Origin: Aphis gossypii
Taxonomy: Eukaryota > Arthropoda > Insecta > Hemiptera > Aphididae
Length of the DNA stretch: 64,000 bases
Reading direction: 5' to 3'
Assembly (NCBI RefSeq): GCF_020184175.1
Contig: NW_026083147.1
Location: 1 to 64,000 of the forward strand
Made by a program: the position numbers and the translations under genes. The first letter of the stretch is position 1. Each line of letters starts with the position of its first letter. This document shows, piece by piece, positions 45,832-58,658 of this stretch. The notes under the pieces were generated by a model. The model did not search any database and was not told where the DNA came from. It saw only the letters and a list, made by a program, of their open reading frames with translations.

Positions 45832-46515
45832 TTGTCATTTGGACTTAGAATATTTTTCAATAAAAAACACTTAGAAAATATTTCACAGTCTTCATTTTTT
45901 ACAATTATTCCATTCGATATTACATCATCCAATTGCTTGTACGTGGCACGTCACAATATTATAAATCATACATATTTAGTTCCGGGGCATACACACATGG
46001 AATGTGATGTTGACCATTCTTTAATAGAAAAACAAAAAAAAAATTCAAGTTTCTATATTCCACCTACATAATTGGTATCAACTTGTTAGAAGTACTGGGA
46101 AAAAAATAAGTTTAAAGTTACAGTAATGGCACAAGATGATTTCTTTGATTTTGCTAAGCTATTGAAGGATCTTTTAGTTACACATGAGCGTGAGCCATTT
46201 AAATGGCATGATGATGTGCAGTGGCTACAGTATAGAAAAGCTGATAAAGACATAATTAATTATAAAAATACACTTGAAGAGGATGCCTCATTCAAATCAT
46301 TAAGTTTCAGACATCGTGGAAAATATGGTGATTTGAATGTTGAGAAAAGATATTCTCTTCCACTTTTAATTTCAAAGGAGAAGAAAAAAGAGTTGTTAGA
46401 TCTTCTTCCACTAATATTACCTACATTTCATAGTTTTTATTCAGGATTAAAAGCAACAAATGACATTTTTGACAATGATCCAAATTTCGATGAGGTAAAC
46501 TTTGATAATTACTAA
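45832..46515 (+). pseudogene. C-terminal part of a DUF7869-like protein
   Basis: The first block contains NHTYLVPGHTHMECDVDHSL and IEKQKK. After a one-base shift near 46070 it continues NWYQLVRSTGKKNKFKV, then MAQDDFFDFAKLLKDLL to a stop at 46513-46515. The GHTHMEC-x-x-DH signature takes the place of GHSFLPADRVFG in the gene at 7-9 kb, so this is a second subgroup of the same broad family. The N-terminal DNA-binding and first catalytic regions are absent. The ends of the fragment were not identified. Confidence 0.55.
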
Positions 46516-46529
46516 TTATATGACTACAC

Positions 46530-47182
46530 CTATTGTTCGGTCTAGAAATTCACAGAGTGCGCCAGCAAATTGGTTTCAAATAATTTAACAATCCGGTTTC
46601 GTTATCGCGCCCTGCGCACTATCTGCCGGTGAACCCGTCCGCCGTCGTCGCGTTGTTTTGTGGGCTACAGACGACCGACCAGTTATCGTTCCGACTCGTT
46701 GAGCTCGTCACCGTGTGACATTTTTTCTCGTACGTGTCATGTCACCATTTTTATGCCATCGGTGGTACATGGTTTGTTCCTCACGGCTCACGTCGCTTCT
46801 ATGCAAATGCATCGTGAGTGTGGTACACGGGTGCCTAATATGACGTTTTTTTGTTTGTATATCATGCAGCTAGTTTTGGTTTTAACGGCTTATATAGTCT
46901 GTTTGTTTTAATATCAAGCACACGGGTGCATTAAATTATAATATTATATCGCGCGCGGGTGCGAACTATTATTTATAGTGAGCGGGAATCGATAGGATCA
47001 TCGGGATCCCCGAGAAGTGAGTCGGGCATATCCTATTTTGATTTCCTTTCGGTCGCCCCTTGTATAATATTATATTTGCAGTTCGATCATCGTCGAGTGG
47101 ATCACGGGATTTTGAGGTTACTCGGATTCACAGCGGTTGACGGCACTGCACGGTAACGCGTTATCACCAAAAGTGATTCACG
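46530..47182. other. No gene; GC-moderate sequence
   Basis: Higher GC than the neighbours with CGTCG-type runs, suggesting an LTR or untranslated leader, but no frame or boundary is convincing. Confidence 0.35.
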
Positions 47183-47443
47183 CATAGATAATAAAAGAAT
47201 GGATAGGACATGCTAATACTCACTCTACAGCGTGCCGCGGTCTTTTTTGAGGAAGAGAGAACGACAGCAGAGAGACCATAGAGTAGTATTACTCTATGAG
47301 AGAGACGGACGATAAAGTGCCTTTTTCAAGGTTATCAATCAAGGTAAATTATTTTATCAAAAGCACCTTATAACCTCAAATAATGTTTAATTAATTCCCA
47401 CATGATAAGGTTGTATGGCCTATCCATTCTTTTATTATCTATG
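47183..47443. mobile_element. MITE with 26-28 bp inverted ends
   Basis: The left end CATAGATAATAAAAGAATGG (continuing ATAGG) and the right end CCTATCCATTCTTTTATTAT (continuing CTATG) are inverted repeats. The flanks GATTCACG (47175-47182) and GATTCGCG (47444-47451) look like an 8-bp duplication with one change, a hAT-like feature. 261 bp, no ORF. Confidence 0.7.
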
Positions 47444-47451
47444 GATTCGCG

Positions 47452-47863
47452 ATATTCTTTATCATCATTATTCGTATAATATCAATATCGTTATCATATT
47501 TGTTATTATTATTTACGTTTTATTATTATATGTATAGCCGACCTTTTGATTTTGAGTTTGGTCATATATTATAATATTAACCATTTAAATTATCTAGTAG
47601 GTGGGCGCCTACATCCCATATTAATATATGTATATAATATATATATATATATATACGAGTGTATTTTATTGTTATTATTTTTTAACATTGTTCATGTATG
47701 TAGTGTGCTATAATAGTATTATGTGAATACAGTCCACTATTGTTGTAATTATATAACTAAGGTTTTTGTTTATTTATATATTAGTTGTTACCCAATACCA
47801 ATTAGCAGATATTATTATTACAGTGTACAAATATTATTTTTTGATGTTTTATTTTATTGAACA
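47452..47863. other. AT-rich spacer with TA microsatellite
   Basis: TA-rich run at about 47625-47655. No gene. Confidence 0.6.
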
Positions 47864-48104
47864 GGTTGACACGGTACGTAACGGTCGCCAGTACAAAGTA
47901 TAGGCACCGCAACGACCGGTCGGCACCTTATCAACCGCCTCTACGGCCTACGACGATACGACTTAGTTGTCTCTCCCATGAACGACCCAAAGGCAGGCGG
48001 GACGGGAAGACAAATCGCGCCGGACGAGTACGAGCCGCCGGCGATCGCGGATCTGCGACACGCAACGTCAACGCGACAATACGGAATTTGTATAAGAAGA
48101 TGAC
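47864..48104 (+). other. GC-rich exon-like block
   Basis: AACAG precedes 240 bp of GC-rich sequence, open in one frame from 47857 to a TGA at about 48104 (basic: Arg, Thr, Ser, Pro). Another frame gives a retroelement-like hydrophilic reading with a few stops. Its composition suggests a piece of a GC-rich LTR element like that at 62-64 kb. Not recognised. Confidence 0.3.
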
Positions 48105-48191
48105 TTGAGGTTATGTTTAATTTCTTTACTAATACATTAGTTATAAGTTATTTATTTTTAACTTTTTAATTTTATTTGTGAAATTTAAATA

Positions 48192-51100
48192 ATCATGATG
48201 ACTGATACAGTCTGTTTTATTTGTTACGGTAAATTTACTGTTAATAATTTTGTTGTTGTAAAACGAAAAGGCATAGGTAAATGTTCTTATAAACGCGAGT
48301 GTTGTGCATAATGATGGAAAAAGTAGTGAGTTGCAAGGACTCGATTCTGTTAAAGTACACATTGCTTGTCGTAAACAATATGCGAAAATTGATCGCATAA
48401 AGCCGGACGAAATTAATACAAATCCCGATGTACCGATAATTTCACCGATTAAGGGTCAGTTGCGATCTGCTCGTCCTTCATTCGATTTTAAATTAACGTG
48501 TTTTTTTTGTGCTGATAAAATAGATGATTATTTTTTAAAAAACGAAAGTAAGAAACCCGAAAGTAAACGTCGTAAAGTGTTTAATGTTCGAAGTCTTACT
48601 TTGCGTAACAACATTTTACAAATGGCATTAAAGCGAGATGACGACTTCGGAAAAACAGTTGGAAAAGGGTTATCGGTCAACCTGATTTAGTAGCTGCCGA
48701 TGCTATTTACCACCATGACCGTTATGTGACGTTTTCTCGAACTACTTCCACATCAGCACAAAAAAAGAGGCCGACCTAAGGTAAGTAATAAGTAATATAT
48801 CTGACGCTATGGAAATAATTTTTAAACATATTGAAGAGAGCGAGGAATGTCAATTTTCAATGGTAGATCTAACTGAAGAACTTGATGATTATAAACCTAA
48901 TTTAAAAACAGTGAAAAAAAAATTGATAGAAAAGTATGGTAGTGATATTATCATTAGTAGTAGCGGAAAAGGTACGACGGTTTGTTTTAAATCAATAGGT
49001 AATAGAATACTTAATGAAAATTGGTATTCAAACAGATGTAATAACGTTGAAGAAGAGCGATTAAGAATAATATACACAGCAGCAGAGATAATTAGAGAAG
49101 ATATACGATCACAGGTGTATGATTGTTCTTCGTATGAGCCTTGTTTTGATTTTCTAAAAAACATTGATACGGTTGTACCGAATACGCTTAAAATATTTTT
49201 AGAAGAATAATAATGAATAATAATAAAAAAGAACAGAGTTGACAAGAAAATGTACTGCAGTAGCTCATTCCATTGTGGCTGCTACTAGACCCAAATCGTT
49301 TATATCATCGTTACAACTAGGCATTTCAGTTTTGTTGCACAGGAAATTCGAATCTAAACATATTATTAATATTTTATCGAATCTTGGCTTTTGCGCAAGC
49401 TATCGCAAAGTATTGTTGTTTGAGGCATCTTCGTTATATCACCCACCACCAGATATTTTACCAAATTCTTTTTCTCAATTTATTTTCGATAATGCCGATT
49501 TTAATATCAATACTTTGAACGGTTTAAACACTTTTCACAGTATGAGTGGTATACAATGTGTGACACCTAATAGTGCAGTTTGTCCAGTAAATAGAATAAA
49601 TAGATTAAAAACAATGCCAACGTCGGAAGATTTAGGAAACTTAGGAAAAATAAATATAAAAATATTTGAACCAGTTAATAATGAAGATGGTCTTAAAAAC
49701 ACAATTCTTGAAAATTTAAATAATATTAGTATAGAAGAAAATCAAATTGTATTACCGTTACCTCATTTATTATGGATATTGGGAAAATTTATCAAAATTC
49801 CTATTATCCCAGGATGGAATGCATTTATGGCGAATATAACAAAAAATAAAGTATTTTCTCAATCGAGAATAATTCTACTTCCTTTTGTTAATTTACCTCC
49901 TAGTAATTATGATACCATAAATACTGTTTTGCATTTTGCATCAAAAAAATGCTCAACATTAAATCAAAATATCTGTGTTGTGACTTTTGATCAGCCACTC
50001 TATATAAAGCTCGTGATATAGTAGCAAAAATTCCAAAATTATCAAATATTGTAGTAAGGTTAGGAGGTTTCCATTTATTAATGTCGTACATGGGTTGCAT
50101 TGGTTATATAATGGCAGGAAGTGGTTTAAAAGAAGTTTTAAGCACAATTTATGCTCCGATAACTTCAGATAAAATGCTGACTGGCCATGCATACTCCAGA
50201 GCTGTAAGAGGACATACGTTGGTTCATTTAGCCCTGTCAAATATAATTTTACAATCTATTGAAATCAGTGACGAAGGAAAAAATAAAATAAATGATATGC
50301 TTTCAAATTTTAATTTTAATCCAATTGAGTTAAACCAAATTTGTAATGAAAATATAATGATAGATTTAGGTAAAAAATTAAAAAATCAATTAGATGTACT
50401 AAAAGAGAATGGTGCTACTTCTAAACTTTGGTTACAATATTTTGATATGATAACTTTAATGAAAGAGTATATAATGGCTGAAAGAATGGGCAATTGGAAT
50501 TTACATTTTCAGTGTGTTGAAAAAATGATACCATTTTTTCATGTAAGTGGACACTTTCCATATGCAAAATCGTGTCATTTGTATTTAAACGATATGTCAA
50601 ATTTAAAGTCTAAAATGACAGTTGATGAATACGAACAATTTGTGAATGAAAGTGATTTCACCATAAGACGTACAAACCAAATTTGGTCAGGAAATTGGTC
50701 GGACATGACTATTGAACAGACGTTAATGCGTTCAATGAAAACTATTGGAGGTCTCAAGCATGAATGAGGTATAACTGATAGTACACTGAGTAAATGGATA
50801 CAGGGCTTACCAGCTGCACACGATGTTTGTGAAAATTTAGAAAAATATTGTGGTGTTTATATGGCAAACTCAGAACAACATGTTGACGCTAGGCTTTCAC
50901 GAATGTCTAGAGATGATAACGATTTAAACATAGTACTTAAATGGTTTTCGTCTCATCCGCCTTTTCCAAAAGTAAATGAAATAATTTCTTTATCAACTGG
51001 TATAGTAGGAGATAAAACTATTAACTGTCATAACGCATATGAAATCGGGTCGATTCAGATGCAAAAAATGATCGGACAAACATATGGGTCAGTGAAACTT

Positions 51101-52599
51101 AAAAGAAGCAATAGAGTGTTACCTTTAGGTATAATAAGTTCTTCAATTAAAATAAGAGAAGAAGTATTACCTATAGATCCACTTTTAATTTTTCAAAGAA
51201 TTTCTATCATAAGAACATCCGAAGAAGAATTGAAAAATTATTTTGAATACGAATTATCTCCGTATCCACTTTCATTATTTAATGAAGCAGGTATGAGGAA
51301 GACAAAAAAATCAATATTATACGATTTTATACAATCTACGAAACCTGAAAAGGTAAAACTTGATAACGCACTGAACGTAATAGATGGAGAATTTCTTTTG
51401 CATAGAGTTATATGGCAAATAAATTTAACTTTTAAACAAATTTTTGAACTGTACTTGTCCTATATAACGAAACATTTCGGGACCAATGTAGTTATAGTTT
51501 TCGACGGCTACAATGAAAGCTCGACTAACACAAAAAATATGGAACGTAATCGACGGGTGAAAAATACATCAGCAGACATTTTTTTTGATGAGAATATGGT
51601 GCTAACTATTGCACAAACTCCATTCTTATCAAATATACAAAATAAGACTAAATTTATAAATATTTTGTCTTCATATTTGATAAGTAAAGGTTATATTATT
51701 AAACAGGCCAATGACGATGCTGGCACTACAATTGTAAATGTAGCAATTACAATGGCACAAAATAACTTTGTTATGTAGTTGGCGAAGACATCGATTTATT
51801 AGTTTTATTAATTGCTTTAACACCGGTACAATATCAGATCATATTTTTAAAACCTGGAAATGGAGTTAAAGAAAAAAAAATGTATTTAATTCAAGATATT
51901 CAAAAGGTTGATGGCATAAAAATATCAATTTTATTTTTACATGCTATAAGTGGATGTGATACAGTTTCATGTTTTTATAATATCGGAAAAATAAAACATT
52001 TCAAACTTCTCAACCAATATCCAGAACTTCAAGAAATAATAAATGTATTTAACAGCCCAGACTCCACACCAGAAAACGCTTTTAAAGCTGGGGAAAGATA
52101 AACATTAAAATCATACGGTGCACCAAAAAATCAAACGAAAATAAATGAATATCGATATTTATCTTTTACTCAAAATACGACTAAAAAACAATTTAAACTG
52201 GCAGGCATACCTCCATCAGAAGAGGCTTTAAAACAACATTTATTTAGAACATATCTTCTAGTCCAAATGTGGTATGGAAATGAAAAAAATGCTGAAGATT
52301 GGGGATGGCAAACAACAAGCAATGGATTGCAACCAATATTTTTAAAAAATGAACCAGCTCCAAAATGCATTTTGGAAAAAATTACATGTGCGTGTTTAAA
52401 AAATTGCGGACCAGCATGCGGCTGCCGAAAACTAGGTTTGAAATGTTCTGTCGCATGCAAAACGTGTTACGGTCTTTCTTGTTCAAATTGTCAACAATCA
52501 ACAATTGATGAGGATTCAAAAGAAATTTTAGACGAAAATCAAGATGAAGATGACAGTTTTTATTTCAATAGTGGTCCTTCTCCAAAACGAAAAAAATAA
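48192..52599 (+). pseudogene. Long PIN/FEN-like nuclease + CXC protein of an uncharacterised repetitive family
   Basis: A single protein of roughly 1,400 residues is spread over several frames, all in order on one strand. Zinc-finger-like N-terminus: CFICYGKF, then LDSVKVHIACRKQY and LTCFFCADKI (48200-48510). Helical region RLRIIYTAAEIIREDI (49065). Central domain with CVVTFDQPLYIK and RLGGFHLLMSYMGCIGYIM (49975-50115), TGHAYSRAVRGHTL and HVSGHFPYAKSCHLYLNDM (50540). PIN/FEN-like block NVVIVFDGYNESS, RRVKNTSADIFF, QANDDAGTTIV, VGEDIDLLVLL, FLHAISGCDTVSCF (51490-51975). C-terminal CXC-like cluster CACLKNCGPACGCRKLGLKC (52390-52445) and an acidic, basic-ended tail. Frame changes or stops lie near 48310, 48680, 48780, 49210, 50020, 50765, 51775 and 52100. 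Nuclease and CXC DNA-binding roles are inferred from motif shape. I know of many copies in aphids and other invertebrates but no established function. Confidence 0.5.
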
Positions 52600-52622
52600 C
52601 TATATAACCTAGTACCTACTGT

Positions 52623-54140
52623 ACTAGTAGACTTTTTTAGATTCTGAACGAAGTGATGAATGTATTGATTTTACAATGATGTGGGTTTTTTTTTTTTTTT
52701 TTTTGTGTCTGTGTACAGCATAACTAGTCGAAATAATGCTCAAATTTCAAACTATGGGGGTGGTTTCCGATGTAAAAGTGAATATCCTTGGTGCAATATA
52801 CAGGTAAAAAGTTAACATTTTCCAACAGTTTTCAAAAAAATCGAGAAAAACAAAAAAAAAATGACGGAAAAACGGGAATTTTTACGCAAAACCAGTTTTC
52901 GACCAAATCGATTTTTTTTTATGGTTGTAATTCAAAAACTAATCACCGAAAATACTTGAAATTTTCACCAAATGTTAATGTCAGTGGTATCCGTATATAG
53001 TTAAATTTTCAAAAATTTTTGACTTTTTATGAGTTATTTATAGACCACTGAAATTTTCGATTTTTTTGAGAAATTTTTTTTAAAGTGTCGATAAAAAATT
53101 TTTGGATGACCAAAAAGTTTTGAAAATTTAATACAAGGTTCCTTATGAGTTGTTTTTAATGTAGCTAAAAAAAATTAAAAATCCTTAGTCACAATTTTTT
53201 TTTATAAGCGTTTTTAGTTCAAATTTTTACGAAATCTGTCGAAAACGCGAAAATTTGCAAGTAATTTTGAAGTTGAAAAACCATAAATTTTTTTTCTTTT
53301 ATAACTAAGTTTTAAAAATTTGGTACAAGGTTCTCCATACATTTTTCTTCAAATATCTGTTAAAAAAACTCTACCGGATTCAGACAAAAAATTTTTATGA
53401 GTGTTTGAAATTTAAATTTTTACAAAAACCGCGTTAAATAACAGTTTAGCCTCAAACGATTTTTGATATTATTTGTTATTATTCAAAAAGTATAAGTCGT
53501 AGATACTTGAAAATTTTACCAGTTATTAAGATTCTCGTTTTCTTTACGTGATTTAATTTTCAAAATATTTTGACTTTTTTTGAGCTATTTATAGACAACT
53601 GATATTTTCAATTTTTCTGAAAATTATTTTTTATGTGTCGATAAAATCTTTTTGGCGCTATCAAAATAGTTGGAAATTTAATGCAAAGTTCCTCATAAGT
53701 TATTATAATAGTGATTAAAAAATTATAAGAATACATAGGCACAATTTTTTTTTATTAGCATTTGAAGTTCAAATTTTGACGAAAATTCGTTAAAATTATG
53801 AATATTTGCAAATTATTTTGTAGGTATAATTCATAAAAATGTTTGTATAGGTAGCTAAGAGTTGAAAATTTAATACAAGATTTTTTATAAGTTTAGCTTA
53901 CAATAATTATAAAAGAACTTAAATTTTGGTGTATTCAGGCCATTAAAACATAAACCACCTTTTTCACCAACAACTGGAAATTATATCCTAGGCTGTCAAG
54001 TCATCTTCGTTCAGAATCGTTTTTCGTATACAATGATAACTATCTTTGGATTCAAATTTAACACTCCTATAATATATAATAATGATCCATACGGCACCTA
54101 ATGTACAGCAGAGCGGTACTCACTTGCCCGCTTTTTTTTT
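52623..54140 (-). repeat. 1.5-kb dispersed repeat (copy B)
   Basis: Inverted copy of 34999-36690. Shares the tracts GGTACTCACTTGCCCGC, TTCGTTCAGAATCG and the internal duplicated blocks. It begins 24 bp after the stop of the PIN/CXC gene and may have truncated its 3' flank. Confidence 0.7.
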
Positions 54141-54204
54141 TGTGAATTGTTTTTTTATAAAAATGCCTTTGTATTGTGAAATATTATATGTAAAATATTT
54201 TAAC

Positions 54205-54676
54205 GAAATAGAGGAACATTAAATAAAATTAATTGGAGAAGACACATTGATTCGTGCAAAATAAAAAATAATAAAAAACAAATCATTACACCTCCATCGG
54301 TTTTTTCCATAACTAATTATTTTTCCAAAAAAAGGAAAATCGAAGAAACCATAATTTCAGGTATGTAACCAAAAATGTATACTACCTATTGGCTATTTAT
54401 ATTTATTTTCTAAATTCGAAATATTCTATGCTTCGAAAATTATGGTTATTAGGTTCTGAATTTTCACTAGAACCTCGGTAGGTATATAAAAAGCACAAAT
54501 CTCTAAATTATAGTATATTTATGAGATGTTCATGTTTTTAATTTTTTTTTGTTTTGTAATAATTGTTAGATGAAAACTTACAGTGTGTAACAAAAACCAT
54601 GGATAATGGTCCTTTAAAATGTGTTGCTCGTTCACTAGACTCAAATTATGAAAATAGTCTATCGATTCTTACAGGT
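54205..54676 (+). pseudogene. Two exon-like blocks of an unknown gene
   Basis: Block 1 (to about 54359, then GTATGT) reads INWRRHIDSCKIKNNKKQ and SITNYFSKKRKIEETI, an H-x3-C pattern before a basic region typical of small zinc-finger heads of transposon proteins. Block 2 (after TTAG at about 54569, to 54675, then GTAC) reads NLQCVTKTMDNGPLKCVARS. It has good splice signals, but the rest of the gene is not visible. Confidence 0.3.
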
Positions 54677-54949
54677 ACTTATTAGGTTAACTTATTAGGA
54701 TAACTGTAATCCACAATGGAAAATGCTTACACATTCTCTTAACGTCTTTTGCTAATTCTGACAAAAAGTACGCAGATATCCTGTTACCTTAAACACTGGC
54801 ATTTATATACTACAATTCTCAGTATCCTACAAAAATTGGGTTATTGAAGTTGAAGATTAATCTATTTCATCTGCATTTTCAATTTGTATACCTTCATTTT
54901 CTTAAGTATTGCAGTCTATGTAATTATTACTAGTTTCATCAGCAGGTAT

Positions 54950-56551
54950 GGCTTTCATAAGATTTACCAAATAAACTCGATACTTCTCTGATGGATTTTC
55001 TTGATTCTCTGTTTCATCTATCTAACCATATATTTTACTTAACATCACTGTCATGAAAGCTGTTAATATATTTTTAAAAGTGCCAAGATCAGTTGAAGTT
55101 AATAAAAGTCTAAAAAAATGAACATACAATTCTTTTAAATACTTTTTCTTTATACCACTTAAACACTTAAGTCTGCAAACAGTTTTGATCATATGAGAGA
55201 CGTCGATTCTAATAAAACATAACGGCAGTTTAGTTTTTCACCGGTAATTACAGAAAAACATTCATCAAGGTATGATTGAAAACTTAAATTACAAAAACAT
55301 TTACACATTACCATAAAAAGTGCTCTGGAGTAATCAGATACGGCTTCACTAGGTGCACTTAATCCACATCTTAACCACATGTTCAGTCAATATGAAATAG
55401 TTGGGGAATCGTGCTTTTCACTTATCATTTGGGTAACGGGAATTTAGCCGAAACCTGCATTAACAACAGTCTCGTACATATCGTATATATCACCTGATAG
55501 TAAATTAAGAGACGTACGTTTGATTTTTTATAAAACTACCGGTAGCATCAATAAAAAGCCAACTATATTTTTTAGTAATCTTTATATATGACGAGTTTAT
55601 GGCTTGTCCAATAATGAATAACAACTGGATCATTGCCAATATGATGAATATTTCCAGCCTGAGAAGTATGCTTTAATTCAATCAAGGAATCAATTGCATT
55701 TTTATTCATGACTCCTAATGATTTATCTATATAATCTTGTTTAGTCTTACTCAACACATTATTTGTGTACACGTTCGATGGGAAATTCTTCGAAAATCTA
55801 AATCTTTTACCTGTTTACGTCTCAAATTTGAAGGTACATCTGTTGACAATTCACAACCAACCATTTTACGTTTAGTACCTTTAAATGGTCTTTTGGTCGT
55901 ATGATTGATTTCATCGCTGACAGTATTTTTTGTTAGTATACATAAATTCAATAGTTCACCTGGTTTCGGTTTAGCATCACTCCAACCAAAAACATCATTT
56001 TTACAGTCTTTACAAGTTGCTTCGAATGTTAAATAATGTTTGCTTTTTGATATGTCCATATTGACTTTACCGCGTTTATAAATAAAACAGCACGGCAATT
56101 TATGATTTGACAAAAACGCATCATTTATTACATCGGTCCATGCCCCTGGTTTCAATATATCATAATATCTTATATTTCCTTTACTTTTATATGATACAGA
56201 CGTTAGCAAAATGTTAGGAAAATCAGTAAAGAGTATAGTTAAATTAAATAATCTTTTATTATTTTGTTCTTCTGTAGATGAAGATGAAGATGTAGATTCT
56301 GTTTCTATTGAACTTACATTTGGTTGATTAGCAAATGTTTTATTTTATTTTGCCAATCATGCCTATTTTGATAAACTACTATGTATAGGTATTGTCTTTG
56401 CTGACATTTTATGTTGAAGTGCAACCGACAAATCAACCCAAACTTGATCAGATATTCGCCTTAAAATGTGATCGTCATTAAACAATAAATGCATTTTTTC
56501 TCGGAGAGCAGTAAATACGATATCATGGTTTAATGTAGTGCTGAGCACCAA
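54950..56551 (-). pseudogene. MULE-like transposase remnant
   Basis: Minus strand: a 62-codon head (56551-56363, HDIVFTALREKMHLLFNDDH), the ORF 56209-55751 with CKDCKNDVFGW and KRPFKGTKRKMV, then 55772-55572 (VLSKTKQDYIDKSLGV, NIHHIGNDPVVIHYWTSHK). With frame changes, KKYSWLFIDATGSFIK (about 55565), QMISEKHDSPTISY (about 55420), WLRCGLSAPSEAVSDYSRAL (about 55370) and NLSFQSYLDECFSVI follow. Asp in FIDATGS and Asp in VSDYSRAL, then a Cys-rich patch, resemble the order in Mutator-like (MULE) transposase cores. The Glu and C-terminus are not clear. Family assignment is tentative; at least five breaks. Confidence 0.45.
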
Positions 56552-56690
56552 ATCCGGATCATCCCGTATCCGAATTACCGATCCGGATTGAGCCGGATTG
56601 AAACAAAAGTAACAATCCGTTTAATCCGGAATTAAAATTATAATCCGGATTAAAATATCAATCCGAATTATGATATAAAACCGGTTTATT
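56548..56690. repeat. ATCCGGATT-type short palindrome cluster
   Basis: About nine occurrences of ATCCGG or AATCCG motifs in both orientations in 140 bp (for example CCGATCCGGATTGAGCCGGA). Possibly the end of a foldback element; the 1.6-kb repeat fragment follows at once. Confidence 0.5.
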
Positions 56691-56699
56691 CAAAAAAAA

Positions 56700-56830
56700 A
56701 AAGCGGGCAAGTGGGTACCGTTCTGCTGTACATTAGGGGGTGGGGTTGACCTCGGACTAGGGTGGTTAAATTTGAATGCATTGATAGGTATCATTGTATA
56801 CGAAAAACGATTCCGAACGAAGATGATTTG
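56700..56830 (+). repeat. Left-end fragment of the 35-kb repeat family
   Basis: AAGCGGGCAAGTGGGTACCG to GAACGAAGATGATTTGTCAG matches the first 150 bp of 34999-36690. A third truncated copy. Confidence 0.7.
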
Positions 56831-57047
56831 TCAGTCTAGAATATATTATATTTAAATATTGTCATATATTTTATTTTTCAATTAGGACGCATTTGCATTT
56901 GGCATGGTTAATCAATTTTTCCAAAATCATTGCATGTAGGTAGTTATCATAATTCACATAGATAATATCTATGATAATTCATAATACCTTATATTATCAT
57001 AGATATACCTGGTATACCATATAATCACATATAATATTGTACACAGC

Positions 57048-57079
57048 CAAGGTTTATAGATTATAATCTATAAACCTTG
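57048..57079. repeat. Perfect 32-bp palindrome
   Basis: CAAGGTTTATAGATTA joined to its exact reverse complement with no spacer. Another inverted pair (ATCTATGATAAT / ATTATCATAGAT) lies about 50-80 bp upstream. Function unknown. Confidence 0.9.
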
Positions 57080-58655
57080 CAGCTGCTGGTATAGATAATA
57101 AACTTTATCTATATCTGTGATATTTTATGTTTTGTTTATATTCCGTATATTGACATTGTTGGTTGATTACGGTTTTTAAAATTGTATTTCTATTATGAAT
57201 TAACCATATTGTATTAATTGTAATCGTTTTAAATTAATATGATTCTACGTCGTGTTGATTCCTTGTGTAACAATTACATATTAACATCAAGACGAGCTAT
57301 TTCCTAAAGATTTCATTAATGTAAGTTTAATAAGTACCTATCACATTAAATTACTTAATATTTACTTATAACCATGTATTTTGTTTATTGTTTAGATATT
57401 ACTAATGGCTGAATTGTATCATCAAATGTGCATATTATTATAGTGTAACCAAGCTCAGCTGATGTTATACTCAGTGAACTGTAGTACAAATTGTTATTTG
57501 CCTTTCAACTGGTAGACTTTAGTATAGAGGTATTGCAAATAAATTTGACTAGATTACTATGGACTATTCACAATATTAATAATTCAAATTAAATCATTTA
57601 ATAAAGAATTTTTTTTTATATTTTATTATATTTCATAAAATTAACAGTGGATTAATACATTTGTTTAATTTTAAGTTCAATAGATACAGAATTGTGTAAA
57701 AGTTTCGTATCACACAGCACATTGTGTAATGATAAATTCTTTATAAGATTCATAGTTCTTAGTACATCAACATATCAACTAATAAAAATGTTTGAACTGT
57801 TAAACCGAATGAAGGCCATTGAAAGATTCATGTACTTTCAACCGTTAATTGATTAAATATTTTGAATCTGTAAAAAATAACAAATTTAATGTAATAAATT
57901 AGTATTAACATATATAATAAGTGGCTTTTTAAATATTTACTTTTTACCTTTAATGTATTATATGTATTATAATATATTCAATAAATTGTTAGTATTCGAG
58001 TTGTATCATAGTGAAATGTACAATGTAAAATATATGAAGTATTATGAATAAATAAATTTAAATAAAATCTGATTATTTATTTTTAGTCACTGTATATTAT
58101 AATTATTTACTTGGCACAAAATTACAAAATATCATGTCCTAAACAATTTAAATTATGTATGGAAAATAACATCTTATTATACAGACTTAAGTCATCTAAA
58201 TACTTAACAGTGGAAGATAGGATTTGCTGTAGAACTGATATTCTATAAGTTATTAAAATATGTTATGATCCTAGGCGAATACATAATAAATGTTGATAAT
58301 CTTAAGACCGCACAATTAAAATTGTAGTTTGTATTTGGAGGATTGAATACAAACATACATAGTATAAGGTATTAAGGTCAGAAGTGAGGATAATAATATA
58401 TAGTTCAATATTATTTAAATAAAAATAAAATCTAGGTTTCTGCTTATGTTAAAAAATAACAATTATTATAAGGTTAGTGCCCTCACACTTTTTATCCAGG
58501 CTTGGGACTGGCAACTTATACATATTATTATGTACCTAAGTGAATAGTTGGCGGTTTACACGTTCCTTTTTTAATCCAATAACAGTCAGATTGTATACAG
58601 GTTAAGTTTATAATTTATTTTTAGCTGTGTTATGTTTTTTACCAATTGGAGAATA
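57080..58655. other. AT-rich spacer, no gene
   Basis: No ORF, splice-bounded exon or repeat end recognised in about 1.6 kb. Confidence 0.6.
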
Positions 58656-58658
58656 TTT

